Counted from the stretch's first letter, positions 16,686-25,474 are shown. The stretch: DNA of 64,000 bases from Nocardiopsis alborubida (GCF_012396365.1 NZ_JAAXPG010000022.1:80266-144265); one strand, 5' to 3'. The notes: a model not told the origin generated them from the sequence alone. Translations and numbers: made by a program.

Positions 16686-17702
16686 ATGCCCGACACCCCG
16701 TCCCGAGACGTCACGATCTCCGCCATCGCCGAGGAGGCGGGCGTCTCCGCGCCGACGGTCTCGCGCGTGCTCAACGGCCGGGGCGACGTCGCCCCCGCCA
16801 CGCGCGAGCGCGTGGAGAGCCTGATCCGCGCGCACGGCTACCGGCGCCGCGGAGGACGGCCCCGGGAGCGCGTCGGCCTGCTCGACCTCGTCTTCAACGA
16901 CCTGGACAGCCCGTGGGCCGTCGAGATCATCCGCGGGGTGGAGGACGCCGCGCACGAGAGCGGGACCGGCATCGTGGTGTCGGCCATCCACCGCCGGGTC
17001 AGCTCCACCCGCCAGTGGCTGGAGAACGTGCGCTCGCGCGCCACCGACGGGGCGATCCTCGTGACCACGGACCTGGACCCCGAGCTGCGCGAGGAGCTGC
17101 GGGAGCTGCACGTGCCCGCCGTGGTCGTCGACCCGGTCGGCGTCCCGGACCTGGACACGCCCACGGTCGGCGTCACCAACTGGGCCGGGGGCCTCAGCGC
17201 CACCGAGCACCTGATCCACCTCGGCCACCGGCGCATCGCCTTCGTCGCCGGGCGCCCCGAGCTGTGGTGCAGCCGGGCCCGGCTCGACGGCTACCGGGCG
17301 GGCCTGGAGACCGCGGGGCTCGCGGTCGACGACGAGCTGGTCGTGCCGGGGGAGTTCGGCTACGAGTCCGGCTTCCGGGCGGGGGAGCGGTTGTTCGAGC
17401 TCGCCGAGCCGCCCACGGCCGTGTTCGCGGCCAGCGACCAGATGGCGCTGGGTGTCTACGAGGCGCTGCGCCGACGCGGCCTGCGGGTGCCCGCCGACGT
17501 CAGCGTGGTCGGCTTCGACGACCTGCCCGAGGCGCGCTGGTCCTCGCCGTCCCTGACCACCGTGCGCCAGCCGCTGTCGGACATGGGCAGGCTCGCGGTG
17601 CGCACCGTGCACCGCCTCGTGCAGCGCGAGACCATCGAGAGCCCGCGGGTCGAGCTGGCCACCGAGCTCGTCGTGCGGGACAGCACCGCCCCGCCGCCGT
17701 GA
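16686..17702 (+). CDS. LacI-family transcriptional regulator of the xylan group
   Basis: The 338-aa protein begins with the LacI headpiece (VTISAIAEEAGVSAPTVSRVLNGRGDVAPATRERVESLIRAHGYRRRG) and continues with a periplasmic-binding-protein-like effector domain: GGLSATEHLIHLGHRRIAFVAG, AVFAASDQMALGVYEALRRRGLRVPADVSVVGFDDLPEA. ATG 16686 has AAAGGAGG upstream. It lies between the divergent xylanase and a downstream polysaccharide deacetylase, both with TTCCGGAA sites. A role in repressing xylan genes until xylo-oligosaccharide binds is inferred from this arrangement. Confidence 0.92.
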   Translation: MPDTPSRDVTISAIAEEAGVSAPTVSRVLNGRGDVAPATRERVESLIRAHGYRRRGGRPRERVGLLDLVFNDLDSPWAVEIIRGVEDAAHESGTGIVVSAIHRRVSSTRQWLENVRSRATDGAILVTTDLDPELREELRELHVPAVVVDPVGVPDLDTPTVGVTNWAGGLSATEHLIHLGHRRIAFVAGRPELWCSRARLDGYRAGLETAGLAVDDELVVPGEFGYESGFRAGERLFELAEPPTAVFAASDQMALGVYEALRRRGLRVPADVSVVGFDDLPEARWSSPSLTTVRQPLSDMGRLAVRTVHRLVQRETIESPRVELATELVVRDSTAPPP

Positions 17703-17718
17703 GCGGGGGGGGGAAACG

Positions 17719-17771
17719 TTGACACCCCGACACGGCGCTCCTTAGGCTGCTTTCTCCGGAATGTTCCGGAA
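17719..17771 (+). promoter_or_regulatory. Promoter and overlapping TTCCGGAA operator for the deacetylase
   Basis: TTGACA (17719-17724) and TAGGCT (17743-17748), 18 nt apart, give a clear promoter with start near 17755. The start region holds TCCGGAA at 17755-17761 and TTCCGGAA at 17764-17771. A repressor bound there would block initiation. Confidence 0.7.
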
Positions 17772-17802
17772 ACCCCCCAGGCTCCGTGTCAAGGAGACCA
17801 GC

Positions 17803-18525
17803 GTGACCACCACCCCCCGACGGACGCGGGGCCGTGTCCTCGCCGTCCTGCTCGCCCTCGGCTTCGCCCTGTGCGCCGCGGCCCCCGCGGGCGCCCGCCC
17901 CGCTCCGCCCTCCCCCGGCGGGCACGCCACCCCCGACATCGTCGACTCCACGCAGCGCGGCGGCCGTGCCGTGGCCCTCACCTTCGACGACGGGCCCGAC
18001 CCGCAGAACACCCCCCGGCTGCTCGACGTGCTGCGACGACACCGCGTCCACGCCGTGTTCTGCCTCTGGGGTGAGCACGTGCGCCAGCACCCCGACCTCG
18101 TCCTGCGGATCGCGCGGGAGGGGCACACGCTGTGCAACCACTCCATGCGCCACGACGACATGAGCGCCTGGTCGCCGGAGCGGGTCCGCGCGGACCTGCT
18201 GGAGACCGGCGCGGCCATCCGCGAGGCGGCGCCCCGCGCCCGCGTCCCCTACTTCCGGGCGCCCTACGGGGCCTGGGGCCGGAGCCCCGAGGTGGCGGCC
18301 GGACTGGGTATGCAGCCGCTGGGCTGGAGCCTGGCCGTCGAGGACTGGGCGCCGCCCGGCACCGACGAACTCGTCCGGCGGCTGGAGGAGGGCCTCACCC
18401 CCGGATCGGTGGTGCTCCTGCACGACGGCGGGGGCGACCGCGGCCAGACCGTCGACGCCGTGGCCCGGATCATCCCGAAACTGAGGGCCGAGGGCTGGCA
18501 CTTCACCCTCCCCGCCCGGCGCTGA
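17803..18525 (+). CDS. Secreted NodB-type polysaccharide deacetylase (CE4)
   Basis: The 240-aa protein has a signal peptide (VLAVLLALGFALCAAAPAGA) and a NodB/CE4 domain. The motifs are ALTFDDGPDPQNT with the catalytic and metal Asp, CNHSMRHDDMS with the metal histidines, YFRAPYGAWGRSPEV, and VVLLHDGGGDR. The family removes acetyl groups from xylan, chitin or peptidoglycan; coregulation with the xylanase makes acetylxylan likely. GTG 17803 (AAGGAG 6 nt upstream) is preferred over ATG 17761, which lies inside the operator. Confidence 0.92.
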   Translation: MTTTPRRTRGRVLAVLLALGFALCAAAPAGARPAPPSPGGHATPDIVDSTQRGGRAVALTFDDGPDPQNTPRLLDVLRRHRVHAVFCLWGEHVRQHPDLVLRIAREGHTLCNHSMRHDDMSAWSPERVRADLLETGAAIREAAPRARVPYFRAPYGAWGRSPEVAAGLGMQPLGWSLAVEDWAPPGTDELVRRLEEGLTPGSVVLLHDGGGDRGQTVDAVARIIPKLRAEGWHFTLPARR

Positions 18526-18600
18526 CAGACCGTGCTTCCTCCGGGCCCGCGCGCCCCGTCCCGCCCGGCCACGTCAGCCCCCACGTCCGAGGAGAAGACC

Positions 18601-19896
18601 ATGTCCCCCACCCGCGCCCGGCGAGGCCTGGCCGTCGTCATGACGGGCACGCTGTTCCTGCTCGGCGGCTGGAGCGCCACCGGCGCCGCGGCCGCACCGG
18701 CCGAGGCCGACCCCGGGAACTGGGTCGGCACCTGGGCGGCCGCACCGACCGCCGCACCCGCCACGGCGACCCCGGTCCTGCACGACGAGACCATCCGCCA
18801 GGTCGTGCGCACCAGCGTCGGCGGCGACCGGCTGCGCCTGCGCCTGACCAACGAGTTCGGGGAGAGCGCGCTGCGCGTGGGCGGGGTGCACGTGGCCCTG
18901 CGCGCGGGCGACTCGGGAACCGACATCGACCCGGCCACCGACCGCACGGTCACCTTCGGCGGCCGCACGTCGGTGACGGTCCCGGCGGGCGCGCCCATGG
19001 TCAGCGACCCGGTACCGCTGGAACTGCCCGCACGCGCCGACCTGGTCGTGAGCATCCACCTGCCGGAGGAGACCCCGGTGACCACCCTGCACGCCTCCTC
19101 CTTCCAGGAGAACGCGGTGGCCGCGGGCGACGTCACCGGTGACACGTCCGTCGAGGCGACCCGCACGCTCACCCAGTGGCACTTCCTCTCGGGGGTCAGC
19201 GTGCGGTCCCGCACGCGGCTCGCCGACGCGGTCGTGGCCCTGGGCGACTCCATCACCGACGGTTCCGAGACCGAGGTGAACGCGAACCACCGGTGGCCGG
19301 ACCTGCTCGCCCGGCGCCTGCCGCACACCGGCGTGCTCAACTCGGGGATCGCGGGCAACCGCCTGCTGCACGACCCCAACCCGCCCGAGGGCAGCGACGC
19401 CGAGGACTTCGCGGCCTTCTTCGGGCAGAGCGCCCTGCGCCGCTTCGACCGGGACGTGCTGGCGCACCCGGGCGTGGGCCACGTCATCGTCCTGCTGGGG
19501 GTCAACGACCTGGGCCACCCCGGCACCGTGGCCCCGGTCACGGAGACCGTCACGGCCGAGGAGGTCATCGGCGCCCACCGCCAGATCATCGCCCGGGCCC
19601 ACGCGGCCGGGCTGCGGGTCTACGGGGGCACCGTCCTGCCGTTCGGGGGCGACACCCTGGGCTTCCACACCGAGGAGAACGAGGCCAAGCGCCAGGCGGT
19701 CAACGCGTGGATCCGCACGAGCGGGGAGTACGACGCCGTCATCGACTTCGACGAGGTGGTGCGCGACCCCGCCGACCCGCTGAGCCTGCTGCCCGCCTAC
19801 GACAGCGGCGACGGCCTGCACCCCAACGACGCCGGTATGGCCGCCATGGCCGACGCCGTACCGGCCCGGCTCTTCCGTCCGGGGCGGGAGGGGTGA
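18601..19896 (+). CDS. Secreted SGNH/GDSL hydrolase, two-domain
   Basis: The 431-aa protein has a signal peptide ending at TGAAAA and an N-terminal beta-rich domain (WVGTWAAAPTAAPATATPVLHDETIRQVVRTSVGG, residues about 40-180). The SGNH hydrolase domain follows: block I VVALGDSITDGSE, NSGIAGNRLLHD, block III VIVLLGVNDLG, and block V DGLHPNDAG. It is an extracellular esterase, perhaps removing acetyl or acyl groups from hemicellulose. The gene lies 75 nt after the deacetylase with its own GAGGAG and no obvious promoter, so it is probably cotranscribed. Confidence 0.9.
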   Translation: MSPTRARRGLAVVMTGTLFLLGGWSATGAAAAPAEADPGNWVGTWAAAPTAAPATATPVLHDETIRQVVRTSVGGDRLRLRLTNEFGESALRVGGVHVALRAGDSGTDIDPATDRTVTFGGRTSVTVPAGAPMVSDPVPLELPARADLVVSIHLPEETPVTTLHASSFQENAVAAGDVTGDTSVEATRTLTQWHFLSGVSVRSRTRLADAVVALGDSITDGSETEVNANHRWPDLLARRLPHTGVLNSGIAGNRLLHDPNPPEGSDAEDFAAFFGQSALRRFDRDVLAHPGVGHVIVLLGVNDLGHPGTVAPVTETVTAEEVIGAHRQIIARAHAAGLRVYGGTVLPFGGDTLGFHTEENEAKRQAVNAWIRTSGEYDAVIDFDEVVRDPADPLSLLPAYDSGDGLHPNDAGMAAMADAVPARLFRPGREG

Positions 19897-19916
19897 CCAC
19901 ACCGGGAGGGAGAGGG

Positions 19917-19965
19917 GCGGCCCGCGTCCCGGTCCCGGCGCGGCCGGGGCCGGGACGCGGGCCGC
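19917..19965. terminator. Terminator after the SGNH hydrolase gene
   Basis: A perfect 16-bp stem (19917-19932 with 19950-19965) with a 17-nt loop lies between convergent genes. Confidence 0.75.
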
Positions 19966-19985
19966 TTCGGTGTCCGGTGTCCGCC

Positions 19986-20597
19986 TCAGCCGCGTACCAG
20001 GCGCCAGAAGGCCAGCGCGGCCTCCTCCGGTAGGGCGGCCCCGCTCGCCCCGTCCGTCTTCCCGGCCCCGTCCGCCCCGTTCGCCTCCACGGCCTCTCCG
20101 ACGCCGACCCAGTCGGCGATCACACCGACCAGCGCACCCGCCAGGTAGGCGGCGTGCGTGCGCACCGGCACGTCGTCGAACCCGGGCGGCCTCGCCCCCC
20201 GCGCGAACCGCGCGGCCAGCTCCTCGGCGAGCCGCCCCCGCAGCCGGTTCGTGAAGCGGGCGCTGCCGTGGTCCGACAGCATCCGGCGGTAGAGCACCGC
20301 GCTGTCCGCCACATGTCCGAACAGGTCCACCAGCGGCTCGGGCACCCGGTCGCGGGGCGCGTCCAGCGGGCACAGCGCCGCGCAACGCGCCACGTGCGCG
20401 ACGGCGCTCTCCGTGGCGTCGGCGACCAGCGCGTCCAGGTCGGCGTAGTGCTGGTAGACGGTCGCACGGTTGACCCCGGCCCGCCTGGCCACGGTGGAGA
20501 CCGTGACGGTGCCCGACGGGTTCTCCGCGGTCAGGGACAGCAGGGCGGTGCGCAGGCGGTCGCGGGTGCGCTGGACACGGGGGTCGTCGGGGTTCAC
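19986..20597 (-). CDS. TetR/AcrR-family regulator
   Basis: The 203-aa protein carries an N-terminal helix-turn-helix (RLRTALLSLTAENPSGTVTVSTVARRAGVNRATVYQHYADLDALVADATESAV) and a helical sensor domain. Its GTG start at 20597 has no ribosome-binding site but is preceded 6 nt upstream by TATACT, so the mRNA is probably leaderless. It is divergent from the DsbA-like gene. The ligand is unknown. Confidence 0.88.
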   Translation of the reverse strand: MNPDDPRVQRTRDRLRTALLSLTAENPSGTVTVSTVARRAGVNRATVYQHYADLDALVADATESAVAHVARCAALCPLDAPRDRVPEPLVDLFGHVADSAVLYRRMLSDHGSARFTNRLRGRLAEELAARFARGARPPGFDDVPVRTHAAYLAGALVGVIADWVGVGEAVEANGADGAGKTDGASGAALPEEAALAFWRLVRG

Positions 20598-20600
20598 GGA

Positions 20601-20664
20601 GACAGTATACGACGCCTGTCTCTCATATACACCTGTTGTTTAAGCAACGGATGTCGGTTATGTT
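20601..20664. promoter_or_regulatory. Back-to-back promoters and operators of tetR and the DsbA-like gene
   Basis: On the minus strand TATACT (20609-20604) serves tetR and lies within the inverted repeat GACAG/CTGTC (20601-20605, 20616-20620). On the plus strand TTGTTT (20636-20641) and TATGTT (20659-20664) are 17 nt apart and end 6 nt before the DsbA-like ATG. The near-palindrome GTTGTTTAAGCAAC (20635-20648) covers that -35 box. One TetR protein could control both leaderless genes. Confidence 0.55.
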
Positions 20665-20670
20665 GTCCCC

Positions 20671-21657
20671 ATGAGGATCGAGATCTGGGCCGACACGGTC
20701 TGCTCCTGGACGTACATCGGCAAGCGGCGCCTGGAGCGGGCGCTGGCCGGGCTCGACGGCGCGCTCCGTGAGGAGGCCGAGGTGGTCTGGCGCCCCTACA
20801 GGATCGACCCCGCCGCCCCGGTCGCGGCCGAACCCCTGGACCCCCTGTTGCGCGACCCCCTCGTGGACGCCGCCCTGAGGGCCTGCGCGCCCGGCCTCAC
20901 CCCGGCCCGGAACCGCGTCCGCGTGGCCGAGGCCGCCGCGGCCGAGGGGCTCGGTCCCCGCTGGGGTGCGGCATGGAGGGTCAGCAGCCACGACTCCCAC
21001 CGCCTCCTGTCCCTGGCCCTGGAGACCGGCGGCCCCGACCTCCAGGGCGCCGTCGCCGAGGGCGTCCTGCGCGCCCACTTCACGGCGGCCGAGGACATCG
21101 GTTCCGCCGACGTCCTGGACCGCGTCGCCCGCGAGGCCGGGTTCCCCGGCGGCGGCCGGCTCCTGGCCGGGGGCGCGGGGGAGGAGCGGGTTCGCGAGCT
21201 CCTCCTGCGGGGCCGGGCCACGGGCGTGCGCACCTCCCCGACCCTGGTGGTCAACGGCCGGGCCCTGGAGGGCGCCCAGCACCCCGACGCGATCCGCGAC
21301 TTCCTGGTCGGAGCCGCCGGGCACACCCCGCGCCGACTCCCCGAGGAGGTCGAGCGCTTCCGCCTGGCGGAGTCCCTGCTGGACCGGGGCGACCCCCTCG
21401 GCGCGCTCACCCTGCTCCGGCCGATGCTCGACGAGCACGCCGCGGACCGGAACGTGGGCCTGCTCGCGGCCCGGGCCTACTACCGCTCCGCGCAGCTGGG
21501 CCGTGCCCGCCGCGTGCTGGAGGAGCTGGTGGCGCGGAGCCCGGACGACGCGTACGCGCGCCTGCTCCTGGGGCGCACGCTCCAGCGGCAGGGCGAACGG
21601 GAACCGGCCGGGCCGCACCTGCGCCTGGCCGGTGCCATGGTCCCCGAGTACGTCTGA
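20671..21657 (+). CDS. DsbA/FrnE-family thioredoxin-fold protein fused to a TPR tail
   Basis: Residues 1 to about 215 are a FrnE-type DsbA fold: MRIEIWADTVCSWTYIGKRRLERAL at the N-terminus, the helical insert, and the cis-Pro loop GVRTSPTLVVNG. Most relatives have CPWC at the active site; here it reads C11-S-W-T14, so only one cysteine remains. Residues about 230-328 look like tetratricopeptide helices (RLAESLLDRGDPLGALTLLRPMLDEHAADRNVGLLAARAYYRSAQLGRARRVLEELVARSPDDAYARLLLGRTL). No signal peptide is present, so it is cytoplasmic. A monothiol or non-redox binding role is inferred. Confidence 0.85.
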   Translation: MRIEIWADTVCSWTYIGKRRLERALAGLDGALREEAEVVWRPYRIDPAAPVAAEPLDPLLRDPLVDAALRACAPGLTPARNRVRVAEAAAAEGLGPRWGAAWRVSSHDSHRLLSLALETGGPDLQGAVAEGVLRAHFTAAEDIGSADVLDRVAREAGFPGGGRLLAGGAGEERVRELLLRGRATGVRTSPTLVVNGRALEGAQHPDAIRDFLVGAAGHTPRRLPEEVERFRLAESLLDRGDPLGALTLLRPMLDEHAADRNVGLLAARAYYRSAQLGRARRVLEELVARSPDDAYARLLLGRTLQRQGEREPAGPHLRLAGAMVPEYV

Positions 21658-21987
21658 CCCGGACACCCGGACACCCGGAACGCGCGGAGCGGGCCGCCGG
21701 GAGGTCCGGGTCCCGGCAGCCCCCCAGGTGACCGCCGGTGCCCCCACCAGGTCACCCCCTGCCCGGCCGAACGGATCTCGACACGGACACGTTCCTGTTT
21801 TGAACGGGGCTCCTTACCCAACAAGCCGCAACACTGCGCGACTTTTCCACTACTTTTGGTTACTGTTCGGGGCGTTGGTCTCCGCGCCCGACGCACCTGC
21901 CCCGCTCACGTCCTCAGAGTGCTCTCCCGTGGCGCGCGGAGCGATGCCGTGTGAGCTGCCAGAGTCGTGGGTTTTGGGGGAGTGTAC
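21658..21987 (+). other. 330-nt spacer before the exopolysaccharide initiating transferase
   Basis: No gene was found. The stretch 21780-21870 is unusually AT-rich for this genome (runs such as TTTTGAAC and CTACTTTTGGTTACTG) and probably holds the promoter of the wbaP-cysQ-cysD-cysN unit; hexamers are not clear enough to place. Confidence 0.45.
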
Positions 21988-23544
21988 GTGGTCACAACCA
22001 GCCGGACGGAGACCGTCCGCGAACAGTCGACGCGGATCGTGGTCGGCCCCGGAACCCCAGGGGTCCCAGGGATCCCCGGGACGGCGGGCGCCACCGAGCG
22101 GCGCGGAGTGATCTCCCCCGGCGGGACCAACAGCGCCTGGGTGCGCCCCTACGTCGTGAGCCTGGTCGGACTGGACCTGGCCGCCGCCCTCACCGCCGCC
22201 CTCAGCGGAACGGCGGTCCGCTTCCCCTCCGCCCTCGGGGCGGCCACCACCCTGCCCTACCTGGCCCTCTCCCTCCTGCTGCCCCCCGTGTGGATCCTCT
22301 TCGTCTACCTGGGCGGCGGCTACGCCCGCCGCTTCCTCGGCGTGGGCACGGAGGAGTACCGCCGCGTCGCCACGGCCGGTATCGCCCTCGCCGCGACCGT
22401 CGCCGTCGGCGCCTACGCCATGCGCTTCGACCTCGCCCGCGGCTACGCGCTCGTCACCCTGCCGCTCATCCTCCTGCTCACCCTCGGCCTCAGGTACGCG
22501 CGCCGCAAGGCCCTGCACCGGCGCCGCGGTTCGGGCCAGTGCATGAGCGGGGTCGTGGTCGTCGGCTACCGCGTGGCCGTCCGCGACCTGGTCCGCCGGT
22601 TCCGCGGCGAGGTCTACCACGGCATGCGCGTCGTGGGCGTGTGCCTGCCCCAGGGGGAGGCCGCCTCGGGCCCGGGCGCCGACGAGGTGGAGGGCTGCCC
22701 GGTCCTGGGCACCTTCACCGGCGCCGCGGAGGCCGCCGCCCTGGTCGGGGCCGACACCGTCGCGGTCCTGGCCTGCCCGGAGATGGACGGGGCCGAACTG
22801 CGCCGCCTGGCCTGGCGGCTGGAGGAGACCGGCACCGACCTCATCGTGGCCTCCGCGCTCATGGACGTGGCCGGGCCGCGCACCTCCATCCGCCCGGTCG
22901 CGGGGCTGCCCCTGCTGCACGTGGAGCACCCCGAACTGGTGGGCGCGCGCCGCGTCCTCAAGGGCGCCTTCGACCGCTGCGCCGCCGCCCTGGCCCTGGT
23001 GCTGCTCTCGCCGCTGTTCCTCGTGCTGTGCGTCCTCGTCCGGTCCGAGGGCGGCGGGCCAGCCCTCTTCACCCAGACGCGCGTGGGCAGGGGCGGGGGC
23101 GAGTTCACCGTCTACAAGTTCCGTACGATGGTGGTGGGGGCCGAGGCGTTGAAGGCGATGCTCCAGCCCCGCAACGAGCACGAGGGCGTGCTGTTCAAGA
23201 TGCGCCGCGACCCCAGGGTGACGACCGTGGGGGCCTGGCTGCGCCGGTACTCGCTCGACGAGCTTCCCCAGCTCGTCAACGTGGTCCGGGGAGAGATGTC
23301 GCTCGTCGGCCCGAGGCCGCCGCTTCCGGAGGAGGTCGCCCGCTACGGGGACGACGTCCGCCGCAGGTTGGTGGTCAAGCCGGGTATGACGGGTCTGTGG
23401 CAGGTGAGCGGCCGCTCCGACCTCTCGTGGGAGGAATCGGTCCGGCTCGATCTGCGGTACGTGGAAAACTGGTCGCTGACACTGGACGTCCAGATCTTGT
23501 GGAAGACGTGGTCAGCGGTGATCCGTGGGGCGGGAGCATACTAG
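21988..23544 (+). CDS. Polyprenyl-phosphate glycosylphosphotransferase (WbaP-like, initiates exopolysaccharide)
   Basis: The 518-aa protein transfers a sugar-1-phosphate to undecaprenyl phosphate, the first step of Wzx/Wzy polymer synthesis. It has four N-terminal membrane helices, a central Rossmann-like region (VVVVGYRVAVRDLVRRF), a fifth membrane segment (RCAAALALVLLSPLFLVLCVLV) and the catalytic C-terminal domain: FTVYKFRTMVVGAEALK, LRRYSLDELPQLVNVVRGEMSLVGPRPPLPEEV, and KPGMTGLWQVSGRS. The cytoplasmic N-terminus contains five collagen-like triplets (GPGTPGVPGIPGTAG). GTG 21988 has GGGGGAG upstream; GTG 21967 is an alternative. cysQ starts 3 nt after its stop. Confidence 0.93.
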   Translation: MVTTSRTETVREQSTRIVVGPGTPGVPGIPGTAGATERRGVISPGGTNSAWVRPYVVSLVGLDLAAALTAALSGTAVRFPSALGAATTLPYLALSLLLPPVWILFVYLGGGYARRFLGVGTEEYRRVATAGIALAATVAVGAYAMRFDLARGYALVTLPLILLLTLGLRYARRKALHRRRGSGQCMSGVVVVGYRVAVRDLVRRFRGEVYHGMRVVGVCLPQGEAASGPGADEVEGCPVLGTFTGAAEAAALVGADTVAVLACPEMDGAELRRLAWRLEETGTDLIVASALMDVAGPRTSIRPVAGLPLLHVEHPELVGARRVLKGAFDRCAAALALVLLSPLFLVLCVLVRSEGGGPALFTQTRVGRGGGEFTVYKFRTMVVGAEALKAMLQPRNEHEGVLFKMRRDPRVTTVGAWLRRYSLDELPQLVNVVRGEMSLVGPRPPLPEEVARYGDDVRRRLVVKPGMTGLWQVSGRSDLSWEESVRLDLRYVENWSLTLDVQILWKTWSAVIRGAGAY

Positions 23545-23547
23545 CCG

Positions 23548-24339
23548 GTGAAGAACATCCGAAACGATCATGAGGTGGCACGCGACCTGGCGAGCGAGGC
23601 GGGGCAGCTGCTGCTGCGCCTGCGCGCCCGACACGGTTTCGACGAGCCCGACGTCCTGCGCACCCTGGGGGACCGCACCTCCCACGAGTTCCTGTTCTCC
23701 GCGCTGGGACGGCTGCGGCCCAGCGACGCCGTCCTCTCCGAGGAGGGGGCCGACGACCCCGCGCGGCTCAACGCGCGCCGGGTGTGGATCATCGATCCCC
23801 TCGACGGCACGCGCGAGTTCGCCGAGGCCGGGCGCACCGACTGGGCGGTGCACGTGGCGCTGTGGGAGAACGGCGACCTGGTCGCGGGCGCCGTGGCGCT
23901 GCCCGCCCAGGGCAGCACCCTGTCCACGGTCGATCCGCCGTGGCTGCCCGAGGAGCGCCCCTCGGACCAGCGGCTGCGCATCACCGCCAGCCGGACCAGG
24001 CCCCCGGCCTTCGTCCAGCGGATGGCCACCCAGCTCGGCGCCGAGGTGGTCCCGATGGGCTCGGCGGGCGCCAAGATCTGCGCGGTGCTGCTCGGCATAG
24101 CCGACATCTACGTGCACGCGGGCGGCCAGTACGAGTGGGACAGCGCAGCCCCGGTGGCGGTGGCCCGGGCCTCGGGTCTGCACACCTCCCGGATCGACGG
24201 ATCCCCGCTGCGGTACAACACGGCGGACCCGCTGCTGCCGGATGTCCTTGTATGCCGATCGGAATTGTCGGGTATGTTGTTGGCGAGCATCCGCGACGGC
24301 GCGGACCTGGACAGCGCGGGTCCGCACGCGGGGGGCTGA
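23548..24339 (+). CDS. cysQ: 3'(2'),5'-bisphosphate nucleotidase (PAP phosphatase)
   Basis: The 263-aa enzyme belongs to the inositol-monophosphatase/CysQ family and would hydrolyse 3'-phosphoadenosine 5'-phosphate (PAP), the by-product of sulfotransferases, to AMP. The metal motifs are LSEEGADD, WIIDPLDGTREFAEAGRTDWAVHVAL and the C-terminal YEWDSAAPVAVARASG. The GTG start lies 3 nt after the stop of the initiating glycosyltransferase, so translation is coupled, and cysD starts 50 nt downstream. This placement ties PAP clearance to polysaccharide sulfation. Inositol monophosphatase activity is a less likely alternative. Confidence 0.9.
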   Translation: MKNIRNDHEVARDLASEAGQLLLRLRARHGFDEPDVLRTLGDRTSHEFLFSALGRLRPSDAVLSEEGADDPARLNARRVWIIDPLDGTREFAEAGRTDWAVHVALWENGDLVAGAVALPAQGSTLSTVDPPWLPEERPSDQRLRITASRTRPPAFVQRMATQLGAEVVPMGSAGAKICAVLLGIADIYVHAGGQYEWDSAAPVAVARASGLHTSRIDGSPLRYNTADPLLPDVLVCRSELSGMLLASIRDGADLDSAGPHAGG

Positions 24340-24389
24340 TAGGACGACCCCTCCGCCGTCGGCCCTGTCGGTATTTCTAAGGCGGATTC

Positions 24390-25319
24390 ATGGGTCAGGC
24401 GAGTCAGCAGGCCGGACGCTACCAGCTCTCCCAGCTGGACGTCCTGGAGGCCGAAGCCATCTTCATCATGCGCGAGGTGGCCGCGGAGTTCGAGCGGCCG
24501 GTGCTGCTCTTCTCCGGCGGCAAGGACTCCATCGTCATGCTGCGCCTGGCCGAGAAGGCGTTCTGGCCCGGTGCCGTTCCGTTCCCCGTCATGCACGTGG
24601 ACACCGGCCACAACTTCGACGAGGTCATCGAGTTCCGCGACCGCAGGGTCGCCGAGGCCGGCGTCCGCCTGGTCGTGGCCTCGGTGCAGGAGCAGATCGA
24701 CGCGGGCAAGGTCACCGAGCCCACCGGCCGCTGGGCCAGCCGCAACCGCCTCCAGACCTCGGCGCTGCTGGAGGCCATCGAGGAGAACGGCTTCGACGCC
24801 GCCTTCGGCGGTGCGCGACGCGACGAGGAGAAGGCCCGGGCCAAGGAACGGGTCTTCTCCTTCCGCGACGAGTTCGGCCAGTGGGACCCCAAGAACCAGC
24901 GCCCCGAGCTGTGGAGCGTGTTCAACACCCGCATCGAGCGGGGCGAGCACATCCGGGTCTTCCCGATCTCCAACTGGACCGAGCTGGACGTGTGGGCCTA
25001 CATCAAGCGGGAGCGGCTGGAGCTGCCCTCCATCTACTTCGCCCACGAGCGCGAGGTCTTCGAGCGCGACGGCATCCTGCTGTCGAACTCGCCCATCATC
25101 AACCGCGACGACACCGAGGTCCCGTTCACCGAGACCGTCCGCTACCGCACGGTCGGCGACCTCACCTGCACCGGAGCGGTCAAGTCCACGGCCGTGGAGA
25201 TCGACGACATCATCGCCGAGATCGCCGCGACCCGGGTGACCGAGCGGGGGCAGACGCGGGCGGACGACCGCGCCAGCGAGGCCGCCATGGAGGACCGCAA
25301 GCGCGAGGGCTACTTCTAG
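24390..25319 (+). CDS. cysD: Sulfate adenylyltransferase subunit 2
   Basis: The 309-aa catalytic subunit of ATP sulfurylase makes adenosine 5'-phosphosulfate (APS) from sulfate and ATP. It has the PP-loop SGGKDSIVMLRLAEKAF near residues 46-62, HVDTGHNFDEVIEFRD, FGGARRDEEKARAKER and VFPISNWTELDVWAYI. ATG 24390 has TAAGGCGG upstream. It follows cysQ by 50 nt and precedes cysN. Neither cysH nor cysC is adjacent, unlike typical assimilatory sulfate clusters. Confidence 0.96.
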   Translation: MGQASQQAGRYQLSQLDVLEAEAIFIMREVAAEFERPVLLFSGGKDSIVMLRLAEKAFWPGAVPFPVMHVDTGHNFDEVIEFRDRRVAEAGVRLVVASVQEQIDAGKVTEPTGRWASRNRLQTSALLEAIEENGFDAAFGGARRDEEKARAKERVFSFRDEFGQWDPKNQRPELWSVFNTRIERGEHIRVFPISNWTELDVWAYIKRERLELPSIYFAHEREVFERDGILLSNSPIINRDDTEVPFTETVRYRTVGDLTCTGAVKSTAVEIDDIIAEIAATRVTERGQTRADDRASEAAMEDRKREGYF

Positions 25320-25474
25320 CCGCCCCCGCGCCCCCGTCGGAGCCCGGCGCGGACGCGCCCAGCCGACGCAGGCTCCCCCCGTGAGCGGCTCGGCGGCCTC
25401 CGGATCCCGGTACGCCTCCGGCGCGGGCCACCCGTTCCCCGCAGACCACACACTCCGCATTGGACCAGGCAAGC

